Assembly (NCBI RefSeq): GCF_008123965.1
Contig: NZ_VSTH01000053.1
Span: 1 to 64,000, forward strand
Source of the DNA: Bradyrhizobium hipponense
Lineage (GTDB): Bacteria > Pseudomonadota > Alphaproteobacteria > Rhizobiales > Xanthobacteraceae
Direction of reading: 5' to 3'
Length of the DNA: 64,000 nucleotides
Part shown: in pieces, positions 1-9,308 of the stretch
How positions within the stretch are numbered: position 1 is the stretch's first letter
How the letters are laid out: each line of letters begins with the position of its first letter
Translations under genes and position numbers: made by a program
Notes under the pieces: model-generated
Told to the model about the DNA's origin: nothing
What the model saw: the letters and a program-made list of their open reading frames with translations, nothing else
Database searches by the model: none

Positions 1-235
1 CGCTAGAGCAAGGCAGCTGGACGAAGCCGACCAAGCAGCGCAGCAGGCTCACCGCCGCGCAAGCGAAGCTTGCCGAGATCAGAAGCTGAGCAGCGAACTG
101 GTCGAGGCCGCCGGAGTGGAACGCGAATGGCCGGACGTGCTGCGGTCCGCCCGCGGGTATGCTGGCGGTGCCGTCACGGACCGCGGCGCGGCTGCCGCAT
201 CTGATGGCGCATGTTCGCGACCAACCAAGAACCAT
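1..235 (+). pseudogene. Remnant of a phage terminase small subunit (Nu1-like), frameshifted
   Basis: No intact frame runs through this segment, but three pieces read in order like the C-terminal half of a phage DNA-packaging (Nu1-type) small terminase. They are LTAAQAKLAEIR in frame 3 (about 48-80), KLSSELVEAAGVEREWPDVL in frame 2 (about 83-145) and GMLAVPSRTAARLPHL in frame 3 (about 156-205). The frame changes twice, near 80 and near 153, and the similarity fades after about 210. Such proteins help package DNA into phage heads. The rest of the gene, if present, lies left of the window. The family call is from remembered motif patterns, without a search, so it is tentative. Confidence 0.45.
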
Positions 236-875
236 ACCCGCCCGGCCGCTACCGTGAGGGCACTCGGATGGGCGAGCCGCTTCGCTCTTGCCGCTCCTCC
301 AAGCTGCCGGAGGCGATGGGCTCCTGTGCTCAACCCGGTCTGCGAATTCGCGCCGACAGATAATGGAAAGTTGCCGGACACTCGTGAGCATGAGGGCAAC
401 GAAGCCATCCGAATTGCCGCCTCTCCATGACGCACCTCCTGCTCCATCAAGACACCAAACTCGGTATCTTCGGATCCGCATGTCTATATCGGAAGATATG
501 CGCACGGCATTTTGTCAAAAAGAAACTGTTTACAACTCGAAGAAAAGCGACTTACTATTTATTTGACTTACTATTTATTTAATGTGCGGACTGTGAAGCA
601 AAGAACGCTTTAAACCGGACCGGCATCGCAGGCCCAAGTAGGCGTGATGGTGTCATGAGTAAAAATTGCGTACCACAAACTTCGACCAAGCCGGAACGTT
701 GGCCAGCGTCTCCGGCAGTTTTTGTTTTTAGCCAACCGTAATGCAATCGGCAATCGCCGAACATCCCTGGCAGAAAAAGGGAAATAGATACGTCCCGTCT
801 GGACCCAATGCGTTTGCAGAAACCTTCCTTGCGGTAGACGCAGGAGGGGGAATTAGTATTTGAAACGCTAGCGTC
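236..875. other. 640-base stretch without a recognisable gene
   Basis: Short open frames exist on both strands but none has a credible ribosome site, domain or codon pattern. The part at 470-600 is clearly more AT-rich than its surroundings and carries a perfect tandem 16-bp duplication (549-580). The stretch separates the phage remnant from the sigma-54 activator gene, so it may hold the activator's promoter, but I could not identify one with confidence. Confidence 0.5.
549..580. repeat. Perfect tandem 16-bp duplication
   Basis: The 16-base unit GACTTACTATTTATTT occurs at 549-564 and again immediately at 565-580. It is AT-rich and lies in a gene-free stretch. Confidence 0.9.
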
Positions 876-2231
876 ATGTCACGACTGGTGCTGTTTATTG
901 AGAGCGTGTCATCCCCGCTTCGCGAAGAATGCGCAGGCGAGTTGGATTTCGTTTCCGAACACATTCAATGGAGCTCGCTGGATCTTGAACGATTGCGAGA
1001 CCATCGAGCGGATCTTGTTGTGGCCGTGGCGGCACCGAGATGCTCGTCAGCCGAAAATTTCCTTCGTTGGCTTGTCAAGAATCCAATTGGCCCTCCGACG
1101 CTTGCTGTTCTCCCTCCCGACAACGATCTCATTCAGTTAGCGGCAGAAGCGGTCGACGATTTTATTGTCGAGCCCATCCATTCAGGCGAGTGGCACCATC
1201 GGGTTGCGCGACTTCTTGCGAACGATTCACCTGACAATAACATGGCGACCACCCAAGAACGCGAAACACGAGAATTTGGGCTTGCGGAACTAGTGGGCAA
1301 TCATCCAGCCTTCCTGCGTACTATCGAACAAATTCCGCTGGTAGCGCGAAATGACAGTCCCGTTCTCATTACAGGCGAGACGGGTACCGGCAAGGAACTG
1401 TGCGCACGCGCAATCCATCGTCTGAGCGCTCGCAGCGATCTTCCGTTCATTCCAGTGGACTGCTCGGCGTTTCCCGAGCATCTCTTCGAGACCGAAATGT
1501 TCGGCCATGCACGTGGCGCCTTTACCGACGCACACCGTGACCAAATGGGGCTGGTTGCTCTTGCGGGTAGCGGCACGCTCTTCCTGGATGAAGTCGATGC
1601 ACTTCCAATCGCATTTCAGTCCAAACTGTTGCGATTGCTCCAGGAGCATACTTACAGGCCGATAGGTTCCGAACGATTTGTGAAGGCCGAAGTGAAGATC
1701 ATTAGTGCGTGCAACCAGAATCTGAATGATTTGCTGCGCGAACGGCGATTTCGGCTCGATCTATTTTTCAGATTGAACGTACTTCAACTCCATCTTGTTC
1801 CGCTGCGCGAACGGCGCAGTGACATCTCGATTCTTGCCCGCTATTTTGTGAGCAGGCTCTCCGCAGAGAGCGGCACGCCACCTAAGGCCCTTGCTCCCGC
1901 AGTTGTCCAGAAATTGAGAGAATATGATTGGCCAGGAAATGTACGCGAACTTTACAACGTGATTCAAAGGGCCTTCATCTTTTCGCAAGGTAAGCAGATT
2001 CAGCTTAGCGACGTCTGCGATTTGCCAGTCTTCAATGCGTCATCGAAACCGTCGAGCGATAATTTTCGCGATGCCCGAGCGCGGGCCCTCGAAGCGTTCG
2101 AACGAGCCTATATTGAGGAAAAGCTTCGTGAAACCGGTGGTAATATTACGCGTGCGTCCCGCCTCGCGGGAAAGGACCGGCGCGCGTTTGGCCGTCTGAT
2201 GAAACGTCACAACATCCGAACCAACCCTTAA
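876..2231 (+). CDS. Sigma-54-dependent transcriptional activator with degenerate receiver domain and GAFTDA loop
   Basis: A 451-residue enhancer-binding protein of the NtrC class. Residues 1-115 look like a receiver fold, but the strand that should end in the phospho-acceptor Asp reads DLVVAVAAPR, so phosphorylation is unlikely. The AAA+ domain (about 135-365) has Walker A GETGTGKE (167-174), Walker B GTLFLDEVD (233-241) and WPGNVREL (352-359). The sigma-54 contact loop is GAFTDA (214-219) instead of GAFTGA. A Fis-type helix-turn-helix lies at about 405-445. The ATG at 876 follows an in-frame stop at 861-863 and has no close Shine-Dalgarno sequence. About 210 bases downstream is a strong sigma-54 promoter for secreted peptides and an exporter, its probable target. 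Confidence 0.93.
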   Translation: MSRLVLFIESVSSPLREECAGELDFVSEHIQWSSLDLERLRDHRADLVVAVAAPRCSSAENFLRWLVKNPIGPPTLAVLPPDNDLIQLAAEAVDDFIVEPIHSGEWHHRVARLLANDSPDNNMATTQERETREFGLAELVGNHPAFLRTIEQIPLVARNDSPVLITGETGTGKELCARAIHRLSARSDLPFIPVDCSAFPEHLFETEMFGHARGAFTDAHRDQMGLVALAGSGTLFLDEVDALPIAFQSKLLRLLQEHTYRPIGSERFVKAEVKIISACNQNLNDLLRERRFRLDLFFRLNVLQLHLVPLRERRSDISILARYFVSRLSAESGTPPKALAPAVVQKLREYDWPGNVRELYNVIQRAFIFSQGKQIQLSDVCDLPVFNASSKPSSDNFRDARARALEAFERAYIEEKLRETGGNITRASRLAGKDRRAFGRLMKRHNIRTNP

Positions 2232-2321
2232 CGGAAATCGTTACGTCGACAGCGGGTCAGTTGCAGCCCTTCCCCGGGACATTTTCGGCCCACCGCCTGG
2301 CCAACGCGAAATTGTTCAGTC

Positions 2322-2378
2322 CGGTCCAACCGTTCGACGGCGTGGCCTGCCGGTCCAGCACCGTCATGGGTGGGACCG
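2322..2378. promoter_or_regulatory. Candidate upstream activator sites
   Basis: The hexamer CGGTCC occurs at 2322-2327 and 2351-2356, and its reverse complement GGACCG at 2373-2378. The last two form an inverted pair centred near 2364. They lie 63-119 bases upstream of the -24 element, the usual distance for enhancer sites bound by sigma-54 activators. Assignment to the neighbouring activator is inference. Confidence 0.3.
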
Positions 2379-2440
2379 TAGCTTCCCGTCCGAGCTATGC
2401 CGTAGATACGTTTCCCTCATTAGACCAATGACTTGCGGGT

Positions 2441-2455
2441 TGGCACGCGTTTTGC
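2441..2455 (+). promoter_or_regulatory. Sigma-54 (-24/-12) promoter
   Basis: TGGCAC (2441-2446), five bases, then TTGC (2452-2455) matches the RpoN consensus TGGCAC-N5-TTGC exactly, with GG and GC 12 bases apart. Transcription would start near 2467, about 60 bases before the first peptide gene. An activator of the required class is encoded immediately upstream. Confidence 0.85.
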
Positions 2456-2492
2456 CATCAGCGCAATGGTTGGGGGTGCCGTTCCACTCGTT

Positions 2493-2527
2493 CCACTAGA
2501 GGAGCAATCCACTTAGAGGAGTAATCC
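2493..2527 (+). repeat. Duplicated ribosome-binding segment before the first peptide gene
   Basis: CCACTAGAGGAGCAATCC (2493-2510) is followed by the near copy CCACTTAGAGGAGTAATCC, which overlaps it by two bases and runs to 2527. Each carries an AGAGGAG Shine-Dalgarno core. Only the second is placed correctly for the ATG at 2529. Confidence 0.8.
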
Positions 2528-2528
2528 A

Positions 2529-2834
2529 ATGTCACTGAGAAATCTGACGGTTGCAATAACCCTGGCCGCGTTGACCGCTGTCGGCGGAGCTTGGTTCTCG
2601 CCGGCCGCCCACGCAGCCAGCACAAAGGACTGCGGGACCACCACCGCAACCACGACGTCGCCAGTGATCCCGCCTAATGAAAATGCGGGCTTCACCCAGA
2701 CGACGACCACCTCGACCACCACCACCCAGACCTCCGCCTGCAACAGCGCCAGCGACAACAAACAGACGACCACGACCACCTCCTCGACCGGCCCAACCAC
2801 CAACAAGGGCGGCGGGACTCCGGGCGGCCACTAA
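2529..2834 (+). CDS. Threonine-rich secreted peptide 1
   Basis: A 101-residue protein of unknown family. Residues 1-29 form a typical Sec signal peptide ending AHA/A. The mature part of about 72 residues begins near STKDCGTTT, has long Thr runs (for example TTTTSTTTTQT), exactly two Cys (in KDCG and SACN), the block SACNSASDNKQ, and a C-terminal tail NKGGGTPGGH. It is a paralogue of the next gene, with a shared signal-peptide end, Cys contexts and tail. AGAGGAG precedes the ATG. A sigma-54 promoter lies about 75 bases upstream and exporter genes follow, so it may be a secreted substrate of that exporter. No modification enzyme is visible nearby. Confidence 0.85.
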   Translation: MSLRNLTVAITLAALTAVGGAWFSPAAHAASTKDCGTTTATTTSPVIPPNENAGFTQTTTTSTTTTQTSACNSASDNKQTTTTTSSTGPTTNKGGGTPGGH

Positions 2835-2880
2835 CGGTCTCAACCGCGCACTGAAACCGACCACTGAAGAGGAGCGCAAC

Positions 2881-3144
2881 ATGCTGAAAACATTGCTGAT
2901 TGGATTCGCCTTGACCTCGGCCGCTGTCAGCGGCGTCTGGTTCTCGCCGGCCCACGCAGACAGCACCAAGGACTGCGGGACCACGACAACCGCCGTGACG
3001 GACCCGCCTAATGCAAATGCGGGTTTCACGACGACGACAACGACCACCCAGACCTCCGCCTGCAACAGCGCCAGCGACAACAAACAGACGACCACGACTA
3101 CCCCAACCACGAACAAGGGCGGTGGGACTCCGGGCGGCCATTAG
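2881..3144 (+). CDS. Threonine-rich secreted peptide 2 (paralogue)
   Basis: An 87-residue paralogue of the preceding peptide. I chose the ATG at 2881 because GAGGAG stands just upstream and a clean signal peptide follows (MLKTLLIGFALTSAAVSG, cleavage after AHA near residue 24). A longer frame from 2677 overlaps the first gene and is an artefact. The mature part begins DSTKDCG, carries Thr runs, SACNSASDNKQ and the same NKGGGTPGGH tail, with two Cys in equivalent places. It differs from peptide 1 mainly in the length of the Thr tracts, as expected after tandem gene duplication and slippage. Function unknown. Confidence 0.85.
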   Translation: MLKTLLIGFALTSAAVSGVWFSPAHADSTKDCGTTTTAVTDPPNANAGFTTTTTTTQTSACNSASDNKQTTTTTPTTNKGGGTPGGH

Positions 3145-3179
3145 AGCGGGCTACGCGCGCGCTACCGAACCAAGTGGCC

Positions 3180-3202
3180 GGGCGGCTCCTCTGGAGCCGC
3201 CC
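3180..3202 (+). terminator. Strong hairpin between peptide genes and exporter genes
   Basis: GGGCGGCTCC and GGAGCCGCCC form a perfect 10-bp stem with a three-base loop, 35 bases after the second peptide stop and 23 bases before the adaptor gene. No T run follows, so it may be a partial terminator or an RNA-stabilising 3' structure. Either would make peptide mRNA more abundant than exporter mRNA. Confidence 0.6.
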
Positions 3203-3225
3203 TCCTCGCTCAAGACAAGCCTCTC

Positions 3226-4605
3226 ATGAAGCTGCTGTTGTTATCTCTGGTCGCCATCGGCTTGGGGGCGGTGGCTTACAATCGGGAGATTCTCCCCGAG
3301 AGCGCGCGGGATTTTGCCTGGACCCAAGCGGCGCAGTACCTCCCCGAAGGGTTGGTGAACGCTCCCCCTCAAGGTCCTAAATACCTCCTTGCGCCGGTTC
3401 GCCGGGGGGACATCGCCACGACCGTGACGGCGAGTGGCGCGTTGTCGGCCATCACGACCGTCCTCGTCAGTTCGCAGGTGTCCGGGCAGATGCTCCGCAT
3501 CCTGGCGGACTACAACGCGGAGGTTCGTCGGGGCGACGTGATCGCTCAGATCGATCCGCTCAGCTTCCAGATCACGTTGGAGCAAGCTCAAAGCGAATTG
3601 AAGGTCGCGGAAGCGGCCGTGCTGATTCAGGAGCGTGTTCAGGAAAAGGCGGCTGCCGATCTCGCCAGCGCCGCCGCCGCGACCGAGAGGGCTCGCTTCG
3701 CGACTGAGCGCGAGCGCATCGTCGTCGCCGAAGCCCAGCGCGACCTGGAGCGCAAGCGTACCTTGGCCAGGGGGGACAACGTCTCTCAGGTTGATTTATC
3801 AAGGACTCAGGCCGCCTTCGACATGGCGGTTCAAAACTACAAGTCGGCTGAGGCCGACGAGCGCACCAAGATCGCACTAACTCAAGCCGCCGAGTCGGCG
3901 CGCCGCTCGGCCGAGGCGCAGGTGACTCATGCCAACGCGGTCGTGCAGCAAAGGCGGTCGGCCTTAAAGGCTGCGCAGACCGAGCTGGAGCGTACCAAGA
4001 TTCGCTCGCCCGTCGATGGAGTAGTGATCGGGCGCACCATCGAGGAAGGCCAGCAGGTCACTGTCACCCTGCAGACCCAGACGCTGTTCACGGTCGCTCA
4101 GGACCTCCGCGAGATGCAGATTAAGATCTCGGTCGATGAGGCCGACATCGGCAAGGTTCGAGAGGGCCAGCTGGTCATCTACACGGTGGACAGCTTCCCC
4201 GGCCGCGAGTTCCGGGCCGAGGTGAAGCAGATCCGCAAGGACTCCCAGGAGAAGCAGAATGTGATCACCTACGTGGTGGTCGCCAACGCGCCGAACCCGG
4301 ACAAGATGCTGATGCCCGGAATGACGGCAAACGCCCGCATTGTCATCGACGCCCACACGAACGTGCATAAGGTGCCCGTCGCGGCATTGCGCTTTGCCCC
4401 GTCCGGGGAGCGCGGACCGGAAGCTTCCCACCTCTGGACCTTGGGGGAGGATCAGCGGCCAAGGCCGGTTCCCGTTCGAGTGGGGCTGTCGGACGGCAGC
4501 ATGGTCGAGGTCTCCATCGCCGAGCCGGTTGAGCAGGTCATCGTCGGGGTCGATCAAAGAGAGCCGCCGCCCACCATCGCGCGGCGGATCATCGGGAGCA
4601 TGTAG
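3226..4605 (+). CDS. MacA-like periplasmic adaptor (HlyD/RND family membrane fusion protein)
   Basis: A 459-residue adaptor linking an inner-membrane ABC transporter to an outer-membrane channel. An uncleaved membrane anchor is at residues 1-18. A lipoyl half-motif follows (VRRGDIATTVTASGALSAI, about 58-77). A long Ala/Glu/Arg-rich coiled-coil hairpin covers about 110-260. The second lipoyl half (TKIRSPVDGVVIGRTIEEGQ) and beta-barrel domains come next. It is longer than typical MacA, mostly through the hairpin. The next gene begins on the base after its stop codon, so adaptor and ATPase are translationally coupled. No outer-membrane TolC partner is encoded here. Confidence 0.92.
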   Translation: MKLLLLSLVAIGLGAVAYNREILPESARDFAWTQAAQYLPEGLVNAPPQGPKYLLAPVRRGDIATTVTASGALSAITTVLVSSQVSGQMLRILADYNAEVRRGDVIAQIDPLSFQITLEQAQSELKVAEAAVLIQERVQEKAAADLASAAAATERARFATERERIVVAEAQRDLERKRTLARGDNVSQVDLSRTQAAFDMAVQNYKSAEADERTKIALTQAAESARRSAEAQVTHANAVVQQRRSALKAAQTELERTKIRSPVDGVVIGRTIEEGQQVTVTLQTQTLFTVAQDLREMQIKISVDEADIGKVREGQLVIYTVDSFPGREFRAEVKQIRKDSQEKQNVITYVVVANAPNPDKMLMPGMTANARIVIDAHTNVHKVPVAALRFAPSGERGPEASHLWTLGEDQRPRPVPVRVGLSDGSMVEVSIAEPVEQVIVGVDQREPPPTIARRIIGSM

Positions 4606-5303
4606 ATGCCGCTGGTGACCGTCTCAGATCTGACAAAAACCTACGTTGTCGGCCAGACGGCGGTGCCTGCGCTCCGTGGCGTGTCGCTCGCCATCGATAG
4701 CGGTGAATTCGTGGCCGTCATGGGCTCGTCGGGCTCCGGCAAGTCCACATTGATGAACCTTCTCGGCTGTCTCGATGCTCCCAGCAGCGGTACTTATCAC
4801 CTCGCCGGACAGGACGTGCTGCGCCTTTCGAGCAACAAGCTCGCGGCGGTCCGCAACACGAGCATCGGCTTCGTGTTCCAGCAATTCAATCTGCTGGCGC
4901 GAGCGACGGCGCTCGAAAACGTCGAACTTCCGATGGTTTATGCCGGGCTTAGGCGGCGCGAACGTAGGCGCCGGGCGCGCGAGGCCTTGGCGCAGGTGGG
5001 CCTCTCGGAACGCGAACACCATCGCCCCTCGCAGTTGTCCGGCGGTCAGCAGCAACGGGTCGCCATAGCACGCGCTCTGGTGAACCAGCCGCTGCTTCTG
5101 CTCGCCGACGAACCCACTGGTGCGCTCGACTCAGTGACTTCCGAAGAGATCATGGCCGCCCTGGTCCGCCTCAACGAGGGCGGGCTCACAGTGGTCGTCG
5201 TGACTCACGACCCCGAGGTCGCCCGCTATGCACGCCGGGTCATCCACTTTAAGGACGGCAGAGTAGTGTCCGATGATCTGAACCAAGCTATGCGGGCCGC
5301 GGC

Positions 5304-5307
<4 letters not shown>
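4606..5307 (+). CDS. MacB/LolD-type ABC transporter ATPase
   Basis: A 233-residue ATP-binding subunit with Walker A GSSGSGKST, Q-loop FVFQQFNLL, signature LSGGQQQRVAIARAL, Walker B LLLADEPTGALD and H-loop VTHDPE. This is the family that powers MacB, LolCDE and FtsEX-like mechanotransmission rather than transport through the membrane. In MacB the ATPase and permease are fused; here they are separate genes. Its stop overlaps the permease GTG start by four bases (GTGA at 5304-5307). Confidence 0.95.
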
Positions 5308-6539
<1,232 letters not shown>

Positions 6540-6554
6540 TCTTGATCAAATTGC

Positions 6555-7343
6555 ATGCCGCGAGCAAGGTCGCGCTCCCTGAGGCATGGCATCGCCAAAG
6601 TACTGTTCGGGGAGGAGGATCCCTCTGGCCGGACAATTCGCATCGACCGTGTCCCATTCACCGTGCTCGGCGTGCTGGAGGAGAAGGGGCACAGCCTCGG
6701 TGGTGATGATCTCGACGATCAGGTGATGATTCCGCTTTCGACCGCGCGCAAGCGCATCCTTGGTTTTTTCGCGGGCCATCCGGCGGCGGTCGGCGGCGTG
6801 ACGTTGCGGGTGATGGACGGGGCGGATATGGCGCGCACAAACGAAGTGGTGCGTGACCTCCTACGCGAACGTCACCGGTTGGTCGCCGACAGCCCGGATG
6901 ACTTCATCCTGCGGGATCTCGCGGCGGTGCAGCGCGCGCAGTCGCGTTCGGCTTGGCTCATGACGCTGATGCTTGCCGGGGCTGCGGCGGTCTCGCTTCT
7001 TGTCGGCGGCATCGGAATCATGAACCTCATGCTGGTTTCCGTGAACGAGCGGCGACAGGAGATCGGGTTGCGCATGGCGATCGGTGCCCGCCGTCGCGAG
7101 ATCGCTCTGCAATTCCTGATCGAGGCAGGCCTGCTTGCGATGCTCGGTTCCGGAGTCGGCGTGCTGCTGGCGTTGGCAGCAGCTGCCGCGCTAGGCGCCG
7201 GACCGGCAATCCGGAATCCCGGGACTGGGGTGGCCGTCCTCGCCGCGGTGGTAACCGCTACGTTGGTTACCCTGATCTCCGCTCTCTACCCAGCGCGGAA
7301 AGCCGCGCGTTTGGACCCTGCCGATGCGCTGGCCCAAAGCTGA
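6555..7343 (+). pseudogene. 5'-truncated, frameshifted second MacB permease
   Basis: This open frame matches only the C-terminal 60 percent of a MacB permease: late periplasmic core (VLFGEEDPSGRTIRIDRVPF) and the last three TM helices with VGGIGIMNLMLVSVNERRQE. TM1 and most of the core are missing. Just upstream the words SKVAL, which match SKVVVL of the intact copy, lie in another frame (6563-6577), so a frameshift accompanies the truncation. No plausible start site or ribosome site is present. It is probably a dead paralogue of the preceding gene, although a truncated product cannot be excluded. Confidence 0.75.
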
Positions 7344-7738
7344 GGAAACTCAGCCCACGGCACGCCAGTCACCAAGGCCTGACATTTGGCTCGCACCTCG
7401 TGCCGAAAGAGAAATAGGCGCGAGCGCGACATCGGAGCTGGCCGGGGTATCGGAAGGCTTCTGAGGCATTGCGTCGAATTTGTCATATCCGCTACACGTC
7501 CGGTTACCGGCTGATCTCGGACATCGGTCGCGCTTACGCTCGCAAACAGGCGCGCCGTGGGCTGTGTCGTGCCAAGGATTGCCGGGCGGATCAGTAACGA
7601 GAGAGAAGCCACCCGCGCCGATCTCCACAACGAAGAACCCCCGAGAGGTGAGAGCCCTCACCCGGCGCGTTGCGCCGACCTCTCCCGCAGGCGGGAGAGG
7701 TTGCCGAGCCCGGGGCGCCTATCTCAACATATGTCCTC
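7344..7738. other. Intergenic stretch with palindromic repeat
   Basis: No credible gene. The right part (about 7645-7716) holds one palindromic repeat: CCTCTCCCGC (7679-7688), AG, GCGGGAGAGG (7691-7700), preceded by the GAGAGCCCTCACCC motif seen at the other repeat loci. It lies between two converging transcription units and could end transcription in both directions. Confidence 0.6.
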
Positions 7739-9040
7739 TTACGCGCCGGTCACGCGCCAGATCACGTTGCCGACGTCGTCGGCCATCAGCAGCGACTTGT
7801 CGGGACCGATCGCCACGCCGACGGGACGGCCGTAGGATTCCTTCTCATCGGGCGCCAGGAAGCCCGACAGGATGTCGCGGGCGGTGCCGGAGGGGCGGCC
7901 GTTCTCGAACGGGATGAACACGACCTTGTAGCCGGAGAGTTTGCTGCGATTCCACGAGCCGTGCTGGCCGATCACCATGCCATCGGGAAAACCCGGCAGC
8001 GTGCCTGATGGCATCCAGCACAGGCCGAGCGAAGCGGTGTGGCCGCCGAGCGCATAGTCCGGCGTGAGCGCCTTGGCGACCATCGCGGGATCCTGCGGCA
8101 CGCGATCGTCCACCGTCTTGCCCCAGTAGCAATAGGGCCAGCCGTAGAAGCCGCCGTCGCGCACCGAGGTGAGGTAGTCCGGTGGTGTCTCGTCACCGAG
8201 GCCGTCGCGTTCGTTGACGACGGTCCAGAGCACACCCGTAGTTGGCTCCCAGGCGAGGCCAACCGGATTGCGCAGGCCACTGGCGAAGATGCGATGCGTG
8301 CCGGCCTCGAGATCGAGCTCGTAGACCGCGGCGCGGCCTTGCTCGACCTCCATGCCCATCTCGGCGATATTGCTGAGCGAGCCGACGCCGGCATAGAGCT
8401 TCTTGCCGTCGGGGCTTGCGAGCAGGCTCCGCGTCCAGTGGCCGCTCGGCTTGAAATTGGTGAGCCGCTTGCCCGGTGCGGTGATGCGGTCGGCGTTCGC
8501 GGCATAGGGGAATGCCATCACGCCGTCGGTGTTGCCGACATAGAAGGCGTCGCCGACCAGCGCCATTCCGAACGGCTGGCTCAAGTTCTCCATGAACGTG
8601 CCGCGCTGCTCGGCAACGCCGTCGCCGTCCTTGTCGCGGAGCAGCGTGATGCGGTTGGCGCTGACGCCAAGCGCCGCGGCACGCCGCATCGTCGCCTGCA
8701 TCGCGTAATGAAACACGCTCCTCGGCGGCCCCGCGATCTGCGTTGCTTCCGCAATCAGCACGTCGCCATTGGGCAGCACCTCGATCCAGCGCGGATGGTC
8801 GAGACCAGTGGCGAACGCATTGACCTTGAGCCCGGGCGCGGCCGTCGGCTTCTGCCCCTCGCTCCAGCCTCTTGCCGTCGGCATCTTCAACGTCGGCAGC
8901 GCGCCTTGCGGCTTTGCCTCGGGGATCGCAGGTGCCTCGCCCCAGGCCGGCGCGGGCTCGGCGCCCGACAGCTTGCGCCATTGCAGCGCGATGCCGCCGA
9001 CGAATGCAACGAACTGCGCAAAGATGCTGGAAAAGGTCAT
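7739..9040 (-). CDS. PQQ-dependent sugar dehydrogenase-like protein (glucose/sorbosone dehydrogenase family)
   Basis: A 433-residue protein with the six-bladed propeller repeats of soluble aldose/sorbosone dehydrogenases: TGLDHPRWIEVLPNGDVLIAE, QPFGMALVGDAFYVGNTDG, GLRNPVGLAWEPTTGVLW and GQHGSWNRSKLSGYKV. An N-terminal hydrophobic helix (residues 3-15) suggests membrane anchoring with a periplasmic domain. I chose the ATG at 9040 because AGGGGA stands ten bases upstream; the longer frame to 9118 lacks this. Such enzymes oxidise sugars or related alcohols with PQQ as cofactor. The substrate cannot be read from sequence. Confidence 0.85.
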   Translation of the reverse strand: MTFSSIFAQFVAFVGGIALQWRKLSGAEPAPAWGEAPAIPEAKPQGALPTLKMPTARGWSEGQKPTAAPGLKVNAFATGLDHPRWIEVLPNGDVLIAEATQIAGPPRSVFHYAMQATMRRAAALGVSANRITLLRDKDGDGVAEQRGTFMENLSQPFGMALVGDAFYVGNTDGVMAFPYAANADRITAPGKRLTNFKPSGHWTRSLLASPDGKKLYAGVGSLSNIAEMGMEVEQGRAAVYELDLEAGTHRIFASGLRNPVGLAWEPTTGVLWTVVNERDGLGDETPPDYLTSVRDGGFYGWPYCYWGKTVDDRVPQDPAMVAKALTPDYALGGHTASLGLCWMPSGTLPGFPDGMVIGQHGSWNRSKLSGYKVVFIPFENGRPSGTARDILSGFLAPDEKESYGRPVGVAIGPDKSLLMADDVGNVIWRVTGA

Positions 9041-9308
9041 CAAAATCCCCTGTCGAACGTGCGGCACTGTCCAACGACGGATCGCTCCAAGATTCGCCCA
9101 AGCCCCGCGCGGGCCCAAGCCTGATCGTCGATCTCTCCAGATCCACGATGAGATATCGTCGTGCCTTTATTGCGTGCGCATCCAACTGGGAACACGCGAA
9201 AAGGTCAACATGCGCCAGCCGAATCGGGCCGCTTATGGCGTGCGCAGATGGCAGCACGCCGAATTTGCATGGCGCGGATGAGGCGGTTCTGCGTAGGGGA
9301 CGCGCGGA

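Noticed and set aside
2532-3141. Long Val/Gly/Arg-rich minus-strand frames over the peptide genes
   Set aside because: They are antisense to Thr codon runs (ACC/ACG give GGT/CGT), so their Val/Gly/Arg-rich low-complexity composition is an artefact.
7350-7661. A 103-codon minus-strand frame in the gap after the permease remnant
   Set aside because: It has a plausible length but no ribosome site, no family pattern, and its start lies in repeat-associated sequence. I did not list it as a gene.
8039-9124. A 361-codon plus-strand frame over the PQQ-type dehydrogenase
   Set aside because: It is antisense to a protein with clear propeller repeats and has no recognisable motif of its own.
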